Positions 9,214-17,324 of a DNA stretch of 64,000 nt are shown here, piece after piece. The first letter of the stretch is position 1; each line of letters opens with the position of its first letter. Source of the DNA: Chryseobacterium viscerum. GTDB taxonomy: Bacteria > Bacteroidota > Bacteroidia > Flavobacteriales > Weeksellaceae. The notes beneath the pieces were generated by a model. That model was not told where the DNA came from. It was given only the letters and a program-made list of their open reading frames with translations, and did not search any database. The position numbers were made by a program, and so were the translations under genes. The stretch spans positions 1 to 64,000 of the forward strand of contig NZ_PPEG02000002.1 of assembly GCF_002899945.2 (NCBI RefSeq), written 5' to 3'.

Positions 9214-11445
9214 ATGTTATATTTGGTTAATAGACTGAAGAGATATATGAATTTTATAGAATGCCATGAAGAACCTATCCATATTCCGGGTTCTATTCAA
9301 AGTTTTGGTTATTTGATTGGCATTGATGCAGAGTCCCGTACCATTACTTTTTTTAGCAGGAATATTTCGGATATATTTAAAATCGAGAGTTCAGATGCAC
9401 TATTCGGGAGAAAGATTACGGACTTTCCCCATAGTTTTCAAAGCATTATTGATTCAGAGATCTATACTTCACTAGACCGGTTTACGAGACGTAAAAACGA
9501 AACCTACTTTGACAAGATTTTTATTAATGATAAAGAATATCACTTTTCTGTTTTCAGGAGTGATCTTTATATTTTCCTAGAGTTTGAGGAGGTTCTGATT
9601 AATCCCAATAAGCGGATTTCGAATAAGTATGATAATTTTTATATCATCGATAATGAAAAAGAGCTTTGGGATCATCTTTTGGAGACCCTTTCAAAGGTGG
9701 TGAATTATGACCGGATGATGGTTTATAAATTCATGATGGATGGTTCCGGAAAGGTCATTGCCGAGAAGAAGAATGAAAATATGGAAAGCTTTCTGGGACT
9801 TCATTACCCGGAATCTGATATTCCGAAACAGGCAAGGGATCTTTATCTTAAAAAAAGAAAAAGAATCTTCAGCAATGTGTATGCTGATATGGTTCCGATT
9901 CTAAGTAAGAGCCCTGAAAATATAGATCTTACTTTTTCTGCATCCAGGGGAATGTCGCCAGTTCATGGACAGTATCTTAAAAATTCAGGAGCGGCTTCCA
10001 GTTTCAGCATATCCATTATTATTGATGACCATCTCTGGGGATTGGTCACTTGTCAGAATGTAGATCCTAAGCATATTGATCTTGAGGACAGGGTACAGGC
10101 GGGTATTTTTACAGCTTTAGCCGCGAATGCCTATTCTTCCTTTAAATCCAAACGTGAACTGAACTACCGTCTGGAGCTGAATGAAAAGATATCTCAGCTG
10201 AAAACAAAATTTTTAAAACATAATCATCTTTTTGATTCCCTTATTGAAAGTAAAACAGAGATTCAAAACCTACCGGAAGCCGATGGGCTGGCTATTATTT
10301 CGGATGGAAGTATTGTAACAGCCGGAAGTACTCCGGATCTCAAAAATATTGCGAAGATTGCACAATGGGGATTGACAAATACAAATGACCGTATCTATGT
10401 CAGCAGAAGTTTCCTTAAAGATTACGGTGAAGAACTTCAGCTGTCTGAAAATGCAGCCGGAGTGGTTATTTATTTCATCGAAAGGGATAAAAATGAAATG
10501 CTGATCTGGTTCCGTAAGGAGTTTAATGAGCATATCGACTGGGCTGGTAATCCTCAAAAAAGGGTAACTGTTTTTTCTCAAAACGGAGAGGAAAAACAGA
10601 TGATATCACCAAGAACGTCTTTCCGTATTTTTACAGAGAATATTAAAGGGTATTCCACAAGATGGAATTCACGAAATATAAGTGCAGTACATGCTGTAAG
10701 GGATTTGATTTTAGAAACATCCCACAAAAACTATAATGCGATCAAAGGTCTTAATGATGAGCTTAAAAAAGTGAATGAAGAGCTTGACAGTTTTTCCTAT
10801 ACTATTTCTCACGACTTAGGAACTCCATTGACGGTGATGAAGCTGAATGCCCAGATGCTGTTGGGAAATCTAATGGCTGATGCTGAAAAGAGCAAAACCA
10901 AGATCAATACGATTATCGAGGAGATTGATAATATGGCTGAAATGATGCAGGATGTATTGCAGCTGAGCCGCGCCAAACATAGTGAAGTTCAGCTTGAAAG
11001 TCTGAAAACAGCTCCTACGATCCATAAAATCTCTGAAAATGCAAAGATGACGTATGGCAGCGCAGCAAGCGAAGTTATTATTAAAGAATGTCCGGATGTT
11101 TTGGCCGATAAAACCATGTTGCATCAGGTATTTCTCAATATTATCAATAATGCCGTGAAATATTCTTCCCATCAGGATCATCCGAAAGTAGAAATTGAAG
11201 GAACGGAAGACGGGCAGACTATTATCTACAGGATTTCTGATAATGGAATTGGTATTCCTGAAGAGGAGAAGCATAAAATGTTTAAAATCTTCAACAGAAT
11301 GGACAATGCCAAGAAATTCAAAGGAAATGGGGTAGGGTTGTCTATTGTGCACCGTATTATGAAAAGAATAGGAGGGAATGTAGATTTTGAGAGCAATAAA
11401 GAGGGGACTTCCTTTATTTTAACGTTCAAAAAGCCTTACATTTGA
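9214..11445 (+). CDS. Bacteriophytochrome sensor histidine kinase
   Basis: A 743-aa red/far-red photoreceptor kinase. In order it has PAS with the biliverdin-binding Cys17 (ECHEEPIHIPGSIQ), GAF (about 130-320) with PESDIP near 203 and the SPVHGQYLKN segment, PHY (about 330-500) with the tongue motif PRTSF near 466, HisKA with phospho-acceptor H533 (TISHDLGTP), and HATPase_c (NIINNAVKYS, DNGIGIPEEE, GNGVGLSIV). The PAS-GAF-PHY order and the N-terminal Cys mark a biliverdin-type phytochrome. An alternative ATG at 9247 would leave the Cys six residues from the start. The next gene makes biliverdin. No response regulator is adjacent, so the output partner is unknown. Confidence 0.95.
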   Translation: MLYLVNRLKRYMNFIECHEEPIHIPGSIQSFGYLIGIDAESRTITFFSRNISDIFKIESSDALFGRKITDFPHSFQSIIDSEIYTSLDRFTRRKNETYFDKIFINDKEYHFSVFRSDLYIFLEFEEVLINPNKRISNKYDNFYIIDNEKELWDHLLETLSKVVNYDRMMVYKFMMDGSGKVIAEKKNENMESFLGLHYPESDIPKQARDLYLKKRKRIFSNVYADMVPILSKSPENIDLTFSASRGMSPVHGQYLKNSGAASSFSISIIIDDHLWGLVTCQNVDPKHIDLEDRVQAGIFTALAANAYSSFKSKRELNYRLELNEKISQLKTKFLKHNHLFDSLIESKTEIQNLPEADGLAIISDGSIVTAGSTPDLKNIAKIAQWGLTNTNDRIYVSRSFLKDYGEELQLSENAAGVVIYFIERDKNEMLIWFRKEFNEHIDWAGNPQKRVTVFSQNGEEKQMISPRTSFRIFTENIKGYSTRWNSRNISAVHAVRDLILETSHKNYNAIKGLNDELKKVNEELDSFSYTISHDLGTPLTVMKLNAQMLLGNLMADAEKSKTKINTIIEEIDNMAEMMQDVLQLSRAKHSEVQLESLKTAPTIHKISENAKMTYGSAASEVIIKECPDVLADKTMLHQVFLNIINNAVKYSSHQDHPKVEIEGTEDGQTIIYRISDNGIGIPEEEKHKMFKIFNRMDNAKKFKGNGVGLSIVHRIMKRIGGNVDFESNKEGTSFILTFKKPYI

Positions 11446-11466
11446 GAAACTTTTAAAACGTTATGT

Positions 11467-12018
11467 ATGGTATCAGAATATCTTAAACAGAATACAGCAG
11501 ATTATCACGATGCGGCAGAAAAACTTTTTAATTCTGAAAAGATTTTTAATAAAACCTTTACTTTAGAAGATTATAAAAAGATTATTCACACGAATTATCT
11601 GATGCTTCTTCACAGTGAAAATAAAATATTCAGCAGCCTTTCTGATAAGTATTCAGAAAAACTTCAGCTTGATGCAAGAAAGAAGCTTTCTCTTATTGAA
11701 AAAGATCTTAAAAGTCTTTCTTTGGAAAACCAGATAGAGTCTCACGATCTTGAATTTGAGAATGAGCATGAAGCATTGGGAGCAATGTACGTGATTGAAG
11801 GTTCTACGCTGGGGGGTAACGTTATTGCTAAGCAGCTTTCCAAAACAGAAGGTTTTGATGAGGTTACTTTCAACTTTTTCGGATGTTATCAGGAGAATAC
11901 GGGACCTATGTGGAAGAATTTTAAAGAAGTTCTGGATACCGAAGTCGCTGAAGAAAACTACAACGACGTGCTTTCCGGGGCGAAAAAACTTTATACGTTT
12001 TTACTGAACGTCAACTAA
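11467..12018 (+). CDS. Biliverdin-producing heme oxygenase (BphO-like)
   Basis: A 183-aa heme oxygenase that opens heme to biliverdin, iron and CO. It has the proximal heme ligand H14 in DYHDAAE and the distal-helix motif YVIEGSTLGGNVI (about 109-121). It starts 21 bp after the phytochrome stop on the same strand. This pairing, seen in many bacteria, supplies the chromophore to the neighbouring photoreceptor. No TonB-type heme uptake gene is nearby, which favours a chromophore role over iron scavenging (inference). Confidence 0.92.
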   Translation: MVSEYLKQNTADYHDAAEKLFNSEKIFNKTFTLEDYKKIIHTNYLMLLHSENKIFSSLSDKYSEKLQLDARKKLSLIEKDLKSLSLENQIESHDLEFENEHEALGAMYVIEGSTLGGNVIAKQLSKTEGFDEVTFNFFGCYQENTGPMWKNFKEVLDTEVAEENYNDVLSGAKKLYTFLLNVN

Positions 12019-12037
12019 TTTATTTTAATTCTAATTA

Positions 12038-12071
12038 AATTCCTGAAAGATTGCGCATTTTTTCAGGAATT
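12038..12071 (+). terminator. Hairpin after the heme oxygenase gene
   Basis: A perfect 11-bp stem (12038-12048 with 12061-12071, aattcctgaaa) has a 12-base loop. The following T run is broken (gttaaattt). The candidate -33 box of the mdh promoter lies in its loop. Confidence 0.55.
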
Positions 12072-12081
12072 GTTAAATTTG
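12051..12081 (+). promoter_or_regulatory. Promoter of mdh
   Basis: TTG at 12051-12053 and TAAATTTG at 12074-12081 are separated by 20 bases. This is an exact fit to the Bacteroidota form TTG-N19/20-TAnnTTTG. The start codon is 56 bp downstream. Confidence 0.65.
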
Positions 12082-12136
12082 GGGAGTTTCAAATTTAAAC
12101 TTAACTAACAAAAAATAATTTTTAAAAAGTAACAAT

Positions 12137-13063
12137 ATGAAAGTAACTGTAGTAGGTGCAGGCGCTGTAGGAGCAAGCTGTGCGGAATACATCGCAATGA
12201 AGAACTTCTGTTCAGAAGTAGTTTTGGTAGACATTAAAGAAGGGTTTGCTGAAGGAAAAGCAATGGATTTGATGCAGACAGCATCTCTTAACGGATTTGA
12301 TACAAAAATTACGGGTACAACAGGAGATTACAGTAAAACTGCAGGTTCTCATGTAGCAGTAATCACTTCAGGTATTCCAAGAAAACCTGGAATGACAAGA
12401 GAAGAATTGATCGGTATCAACGCTGGTATCGTGAAAGAAGTTACTGAAAACTTAGTAAAACAATCTCCGGAAGTAATCATCATCGTAGTTTCTAACCCAA
12501 TGGATACTATGGCTTATTTGGTACACAAAACTTCAGGTCTTCCTAAGCACAAAATCATCGGAATGGGTGGTGCATTAGACTCTGCAAGATTCCAGTACAG
12601 ATTGGCTGAAGCATTGGAAGCTCCAATTTCTGATGTAAACGGAATGGTAATCGCAGCTCACAGTGATACAGGTATGCTTCCTCTATTGAGCAAAGCGACA
12701 AGAAATGGTGTTCCTGTAACTGAATTCCTAGACGAAGAGCAGCAAAAATATGTAATCGAAGAAACTAAAGTAGGAGGAGCTACTCTTACCAAATTATTAG
12801 GAACTTCAGCTTGGTATGCTCCAGGTGCTGCTGTTTCTGTAATGGTTCAGGCGATTGCATGCGACCAAAAGAAAATGATCCCTTGTTCTTTAATGCTTGA
12901 AGGAGAATACGGACAAAACGATATCTGCTTAGGAGTTCCTGCTATCATCGGAGCAAACGGAGTAGAATCAATCGTAAACGTAACATTGACTGCTGAAGAG
13001 CAATTGAAGTTCGCTGAAGCTGCAAACGCAGTAAGAGAGGTGAATGGAGATCTTAAATTCTAA
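12137..13063 (+). CDS. mdh: Malate dehydrogenase (NAD-dependent, lactate-dehydrogenase-like type)
   Basis: A 308-aa TCA-cycle enzyme that converts malate to oxaloacetate. It shows the Rossmann motif VVGAGAVGAS, the mobile-loop sequence IPRKPGMTREEL whose second-substrate Arg marks malate rather than lactate specificity, VVSNPMDTMAYL, and the catalytic His in AAHSDTGMLPL. Length fits the 305-320 aa class. The reading frame is unusually rich in frequently used codons (gaa, aaa, gta, atc), as in highly expressed genes. It has its own strong promoter and terminator, so it is probably monocistronic. Confidence 0.96.
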   Translation: MKVTVVGAGAVGASCAEYIAMKNFCSEVVLVDIKEGFAEGKAMDLMQTASLNGFDTKITGTTGDYSKTAGSHVAVITSGIPRKPGMTREELIGINAGIVKEVTENLVKQSPEVIIIVVSNPMDTMAYLVHKTSGLPKHKIIGMGGALDSARFQYRLAEALEAPISDVNGMVIAAHSDTGMLPLLSKATRNGVPVTEFLDEEQQKYVIEETKVGGATLTKLLGTSAWYAPGAAVSVMVQAIACDQKKMIPCSLMLEGEYGQNDICLGVPAIIGANGVESIVNVTLTAEEQLKFAEAANAVREVNGDLKF

Positions 13064-13100
13064 TAATTGACCGGCTTTTAAGCAGGTACTACAATAGATA

Positions 13101-13135
13101 AAAACAGGCTGTTTCAATTTGAAACAGCCTGTTTT
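13101..13135 (+). terminator. Terminator of mdh
   Basis: A nearly uninterrupted palindrome (13101-13117 with 13119-13135) contains aacaggctgtttca. It is followed by gttttttga with a T run. Confidence 0.85.
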
Positions 13136-13217
13136 GTTTTTTGAGGGTCTTTATAATTTGAACCATTAAGAAAAATGAAGAGGTAAGATTGATTAAGGAA
13201 TGTCGAATGATTTTGTG

Positions 13218-13790
13218 CTATTTTCCATTTATTTTTTTTAAAATTTCCAATAATTCAGGTATTTTATTTACCTGAGATTCTGTCCAAAAATAATGTTCAT
13301 TATCAGTTATACCATAATCTTTTAGATAAATAGAGATTCGACGAGTATTTTTTTCAATATAGAAATTGAAAGATATTTCTTTAGAGTTAAAAATATAATT
13401 TGTGGATTGTTTACCTTCTGTTTTATCTTTTAGATTGGGAATTACGTATTGTTCTATAAATAGAACAAATTCTTCTACCTCATCTAAATCTAACCAGGAT
13501 GTTTTGAAAAACTCTTTTGACTTTCCCATGAAATCTGATTTTATATTCATATTAACTTGAATAGATTTCATTTTTTGGTTTGTTTTAAGATTAATAGCTT
13601 CTACAGGAAAGAAAGATACTTGTTCACCAATCCCTGATCTGAAATCAGCGGTTACATTCCAATCTTTATTGATTTGAGTGAAATCAGCACCATTAATGAA
13701 TTTTCTTGTAGCTGAATTTAAACTTTCATTTTCCTGTGCTTTAGAAAATAGACATAATGATAAGAAGAAGATGATAGATATTTTTTTCAT
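13218..13790 (-). CDS. Secreted hypothetical protein
   Basis: A 190-aa protein that I do not recognise. It has an N-terminal signal peptide (MKKISIIFFLSLCLFSKAQ), then a polar, beta-rich domain with WFTESQVNKIPELLEIL-like helix at the end. There is no lipobox Cys and no C-terminal sorting domain, so it is most likely periplasmic. It stands alone, with the G-rich repeat array upstream of its start. Confidence 0.6.
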   Translation of the reverse strand: MKKISIIFFLSLCLFSKAQENESLNSATRKFINGADFTQINKDWNVTADFRSGIGEQVSFFPVEAINLKTNQKMKSIQVNMNIKSDFMGKSKEFFKTSWLDLDEVEEFVLFIEQYVIPNLKDKTEGKQSTNYIFNSKEISFNFYIEKNTRRISIYLKDYGITDNEHYFWTESQVNKIPELLEILKKINGK

Positions 13791-13942
13791 AATAAAGTTT
13801 TTTTAGTTGTGATCTATGATATATCAATTATTTGTAGTAGCTCATAATGTTCAAATATAAAGAATCTTTTATCTTGATCATTGTGGGAAGCCATAATTGG
13901 AGCAAGATTATTTACAGCCACTTTCAGAACTGTTTATCCTCT

Positions 13943-14221
13943 TCAGTAAGTCCCGCTACCCCCTTAGGTAAGGGGGGATACCCGGTTGTGTGGGGGTACA
14001 GGTAGTTCGGAAGGGGTGATAGCACCTATGATAAGTGGTGACAGGGACTTATAGAACGGGCTAAAGGCAGTTAATGAAGGGGCTGGAGGGTGTTTTGAAC
14101 GGGGTATAGCCCGTTATGGAACCGGCTATATGGACTTGTGATAGTGGGTGGAGGTCGTTATGAACCGGTTAGATACCGTTTATGAAGTAGCTGGAGAGGC
14201 TTTGGTAAGGGGTAGTAAGGG
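13943..14221. repeat. Degenerate tandem array, ~21.6-bp period, about 13 units
   Basis: Units start at 13943, 13964, 13986, 14006, 14027, 14049, 14071, 14093, 14114, 14136, 14158, 14179 and 14201. Spacings are only 20-22 bp. A reading consensus is TTATGAACCGGCTAGAGGAC; the clearest copies are 14049-14070, 14114-14135 and 14158-14178. The plus strand is G-rich and clearly richer in GC than its surroundings. The period is not a multiple of three, and no long open frame uses it, so it is not a protein repeat. The spacing is close to two turns of B-DNA. It ends directly at a strong GC hairpin. Confidence 0.7.
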
Positions 14222-14251
14222 TTTCGGCGCGGCCGAAGGCCGCGCCGAAAC
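14221..14251. repeat. Strong GC-rich hairpin closing the repeat array
   Basis: A perfect 14-bp stem, gtttcggcgcggcc (14221-14234) paired with 14238-14251, has a gaa loop. It has no T run on the plus strand and only a loosely AT-rich flank on either side. It is not an ordinary terminator, although it could end transcription of the minus-strand hydrolase gene that stops at 14280. Confidence 0.75.
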
Positions 14252-14279
14252 GTAGTATAATAAAATTGTCAATCCAATA

Positions 14280-15197
14280 TTACTTGGTTGTATTCACAAA
14301 ATGGCTTACAGCGTTTACAAAGTCTTTATTTTTCTCATAATACAAAAGGTGTCCACCATCAATGGAAACTACTTTCTGATTGGGAAACCGGAAGGTTTTA
14401 TAATGCTGAGTTCCGACTGCCTTATCCTTCTTTCCTGTGATGATAAGTACAGGGACATGAATATCTTTTGTGATAGGAGCGTAATCGGAATAGTATTCCG
14501 GGAAGTCTTTAGGTTTTGAGATTACCGCCATTCCGAAATCGATAATGCGGGGATAAAGAGAATCAATCTTATCCGATTGTTTTATGGTTTCGATATCTTC
14601 GGTCAGGAATTTATATCCTATTCTTTTTTTTCTTAATGCACTGCTGATTTTTGAAAGTTCTGAAGAAAGACTGTCTTTAGGAACCTCTCTGTTTTTTGCC
14701 TGTAAAAGGCTGTTTCCATATTCAATCTGTTCTTTGACCGATTCATCATTCAGGAAATGGAGAGTGACATTGGAAAGGATAAGCCCTTTGGTATGCTGGG
14801 GATATTTTTTTGCATAACTGACTGCTATGATTCCCCCAAAGGAATGTGCCAGCAGAAAGATTTTTTTCAACTTGAGCTGCTGTCTCAGTTCTTCAATGTC
14901 CTGAACCATTTTATCGAGATGATAATTTTCCGATGTGCCGGAGGCCCCGGAACCCCGTTGATCCATATAAACCATCTGCATATTTTTTTCCAGACTATTT
15001 CCACCCATCAGTTCAAACGATGGATATCCCTGGCCGGGACCTCCGGGAATATAAAAGCAGGCTTCTCCTTTTCCGGAGATTTTATATTTGATCCTGACAT
15101 GATCAGAGGTTTCATAAAAGCCTTCAGAAGAATGATTCTGAGCTGAAACAATAGTCAGTGAAACGAAAAAAAAGAGTAGGAAAGAGATTGTTTTCAT
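14280..15197 (-). CDS. Secreted alpha/beta hydrolase (proline iminopeptidase-like, S33)
   Basis: A 305-aa protein with a signal peptide ending VSAQ near residue 20. The S33 markers are the oxyanion region [17 protein letters not shown] (residues 79-86), nucleophile S119 in AHSFGG, a likely acid in GKKDKAVG (about 258), and His in DGGHLLYY (about 282). S33 enzymes remove N-terminal proline, but the group also includes esterases, so the exact substrate is open. The signal peptide indicates a periplasmic role. It is a single gene, with its terminus next to the GC hairpin. Confidence 0.82.
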   Translation of the reverse strand: MKTISFLLFFFVSLTIVSAQNHSSEGFYETSDHVRIKYKISGKGEACFYIPGGPGQGYPSFELMGGNSLEKNMQMVYMDQRGSGASGTSENYHLDKMVQDIEELRQQLKLKKIFLLAHSFGGIIAVSYAKKYPQHTKGLILSNVTLHFLNDESVKEQIEYGNSLLQAKNREVPKDSLSSELSKISSALRKKRIGYKFLTEDIETIKQSDKIDSLYPRIIDFGMAVISKPKDFPEYYSDYAPITKDIHVPVLIITGKKDKAVGTQHYKTFRFPNQKVVSIDGGHLLYYEKNKDFVNAVSHFVNTTK

Positions 15198-15293
15198 ATA
15201 TTCATAACAATTGTAAAGGGCTGTTTATTACTAAAATAAGAAATTTTCTTCCTTTTGTCTTATCCCATCTAAAGGTCATGATGGTCACGTTTA

Positions 15294-15683
15294 CTATTTC
15301 ATAGACCCCGGAAGAATTCTGACTTCATAAGGAATATTTTGTTTTCCCCAACTGCAGAGCTGGTGCATCACCTTTGTTAATTCTGATCCGCTGGGTGTAA
15401 TATGATATTCAACTTTTAGAGGAACCTCATTGAATATTTTCTTAGTGATCAGGTTTGATTTAACCAATTCATTGAGTACTGAAGATAATACATTGTCTGA
15501 GATTCCAGTCAAAGTTTCTTTCAATTGAGAAAATCGTGAGACATCATGGGTAATGAGTAATAAAACTTCTGCTACCCATCGCTTACCAATAATCTTTAGT
15601 ACTTTGTTCAGGGTACATCTGTCGTCCAGATAATGTTCATTGATTGTATTGGTAGAACTCAGCTTCTTTTTACTCATACTCAC
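15294..15683 (-). CDS. HxlR-family winged-helix transcriptional regulator
   Basis: A 129-aa protein with the HxlR pattern: CTLNKVLKIIGKRWVAEVLLLI, then RFSQLKETLTGISDNVLSSVLNELV as recognition helix region, then a wing EVPLKVEYHITPSG. Members often sense electrophiles or quinones through Cys residues; here Cys near 23 and near 113 are the candidates. It is divergent from the oxidoreductase gene at 15801 across about 117 bp, the usual layout for a regulator and its target, so it probably controls that gene. Confidence 0.87.
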   Translation of the reverse strand: MSMSKKKLSSTNTINEHYLDDRCTLNKVLKIIGKRWVAEVLLLITHDVSRFSQLKETLTGISDNVLSSVLNELVKSNLITKKIFNEVPLKVEYHITPSGSELTKVMHQLCSWGKQNIPYEVRILPGSMK

Positions 15684-15739
15684 TTATTTATTAGTAGCTC
15701 ACAATGGGCTGTAGGTTATTCTTCGTGACTTTTTCAGCA

Positions 15740-15747
15740 TACATTTG
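15740..15747 (+). promoter_or_regulatory. -7 element of the oxidoreductase promoter
   Basis: TACATTTG is an exact TAnnTTTG match 53 bp before the oxidoreductase start. No clear TTG is found 19-20 bases upstream, which would fit a promoter that depends on or is blocked by a regulator such as the divergent HxlR protein. Confidence 0.4.
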
Positions 15748-15800
15748 TCTTATAAAATTACGGTTTTTCTCTATAGTGTAACAATTTTAAAATAAGTAAA

Positions 15801-16811
15801 ATGAAAGCATATCAGGTAAATAAAGAGTACAGTATATCTTCTCTTGAACTGGTTGATAAATCCTATCCCAAACTTTTACCCAATGAAGTATTAGTGAAAA
15901 TGAAAGCCAATTCTCTTAATTATAGAGATCTGATGGTGGTAATAGGCTATTCTTCCTGGAAACCTCCTGTAGGAAGGGTGCCGGTTTCTGATGGAGTGGG
16001 AATTATTGTCGAAAAAGGAAGTGCAGTCACAACTTTAGCCATAAATGACCGCGTTGCCGGATTATTTTTGCCCAAATGGATAGATGGAAATCTGACAGAT
16101 GAAAAGACAGGTGGTTCTCTTGGGGGTGCAAAAACAGACGGACTGTTGCAGGAATATGCCGTGTTTCATGAAAATGAAGTCATTAAGGTCCCAGATTTTT
16201 TAAGCGATGAGGAAGCAGCAACGTTACCTTGCGCGGGATTGACAGCATGGCATGGCATAATGGAAAAAGGAGATCTTAAACCTGGTACTACAGTACTCAT
16301 TCAGGGGACAGGAGGTGTTTCTTTATTTTCTGCTCAATTTGCACTGATGGCTGGTGCTGAAGTGATCTTATTATCAAGCAGTGATGAGAAACTGGAGTTA
16401 GGTAAAAAGATGGGAATTAACCACCTTATTAATTACCGTCAAATCCCCGAGTGGGAAAAAAACGTTATGGATATTACTGGTGGAAGAGGGGTAAACCATA
16501 TTGTAGAAGTGGTAGGAGGTAGTAATATCAACAGATCCATGGATGTAATTGCCCTCGACGGTACCATCGCAGTCATTGGCTTGATCGGTGGATTAAGTGC
16601 GGAACTGAATACCGTGAAAATTATGTCCAGACAAATCAGACTGCAGGGAATAGAAGTGGGTTCTAAAGAAATGTTTACCCACATGAACGAAGCTTTAGCA
16701 GCGCATCAAATACATCCTGTCATTGATCGTGTATATCCATTTGAAGATGTAAAATCTGCTTTTTCTCATCTGGAAAAGGGTGCAACAGGAAAAATTGTGA
16801 TAAAATATTAG
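15801..16811 (+). CDS. Zinc-independent alcohol dehydrogenase / quinone oxidoreductase (MDR family)
   Basis: A 336-aa medium-chain dehydrogenase/reductase. It has the N-terminal GroES-like domain (NSLNYRDLMVVIGYS, PVSDGVGIIVEKGS), then the Rossmann domain with the nucleotide loop GTGGVSLFSAQFA near residue 173 and a VVGGSNINRSMD segment. The structural-zinc cysteines of classical alcohol dehydrogenases are absent, which favours an NAD(P)H:quinone or enone reductase. Its divergent HxlR neighbour suggests induction by electrophilic or oxidised compounds (inference). Confidence 0.83.
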   Translation: MKAYQVNKEYSISSLELVDKSYPKLLPNEVLVKMKANSLNYRDLMVVIGYSSWKPPVGRVPVSDGVGIIVEKGSAVTTLAINDRVAGLFLPKWIDGNLTDEKTGGSLGGAKTDGLLQEYAVFHENEVIKVPDFLSDEEAATLPCAGLTAWHGIMEKGDLKPGTTVLIQGTGGVSLFSAQFALMAGAEVILLSSSDEKLELGKKMGINHLINYRQIPEWEKNVMDITGGRGVNHIVEVVGGSNINRSMDVIALDGTIAVIGLIGGLSAELNTVKIMSRQIRLQGIEVGSKEMFTHMNEALAAHQIHPVIDRVYPFEDVKSAFSHLEKGATGKIVIKY

Positions 16812-16921
16812 TGTTATTTTGGAAGGGGAACTTGTTGATGTTGACAAAATAAAAACAGGTAATTGTTAATGATTATCTGTTTTTTAATTATTTATTTCAA
16901 AAATTCCTTTGAAACGGATAT

Positions 16922-16948
16922 AAAAAAAGAGCGGTAAAAACCGCCCCC
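16922..16948 (-). terminator. Terminator of the double-glycine peptide gene
   Basis: On the minus strand gcggt pairs with accgc and is followed by ctctttttttat. The stem is short (5-6 bp) but the T run is good. Confidence 0.6.
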
Positions 16949-16974
16949 CACAAGATTTTATCTAACAAAATATT

Positions 16975-17208
16975 TTACATATAAACGCATCCGCATCCAG
17001 TTTCCCATTCCTGGCAAAGACGCATTGGTTCGTTGCATCCTGGGTTGCCACCGCCTCCTCCGGAAACTCTGTAACAGGTACCATCGCTGCAATAGTAAGA
17101 ACCTATCGTTGGCGGGCAATTGCCATCCATATCACATATTGCATAGGGAGTGTCACCACCACTGATCAGCACAAGCTGGCTTCTCTTTAATTTTTTTACA
17201 TTTTTCAT
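16975..17208 (-). CDS. Cys-rich double-glycine-leader peptide (bacteriocin-like, RiPP precursor candidate)
   Basis: A 77-aa peptide. The leader MKNVKKLKRSQLVLISGG matches the short leaders of Chryseobacterium bacteriocin-like peptides, with a GG cleavage site after residue 18. The 59-residue core has eight Cys, several in CxxxxxC and CGC spacing (ending ETGCGCVYM), and a GGGGGNPGC hinge. I use the ATG at 17208; another ATG at 17217 adds only MII. No C39-peptidase transporter, MNIO, radical-SAM or lanthionine enzyme lies in the window, so maturation and export would have to be encoded elsewhere. Antibacterial activity is not shown by the sequence. Confidence 0.7.
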   Translation of the reverse strand: MKNVKKLKRSQLVLISGGDTPYAICDMDGNCPPTIGSYYCSDGTCYRVSGGGGGNPGCNEPMRLCQEWETGCGCVYM

Positions 17209-17324
17209 AATAATCATGTTTTAATTTGCTGATTACTAATGTATAGAAAAATTAGCACACCTACAAGTGTTTTAATTAACAAGAAGTAAAAGATTTTATC
17301 ATAATATCATTTTTTATCATGTAT

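Noticed and set aside
13943..14221. CRISPR array
   Set aside because: The regular ~22-bp period has no constant repeat alternating with unique spacers. The whole unit is degenerate, and no cas gene is near.
14757..15146. 129-codon plus-strand frame opposite the S33 hydrolase
   Set aside because: It is antisense to a gene with a full catalytic motif set and a signal peptide. No domain or start context is seen.
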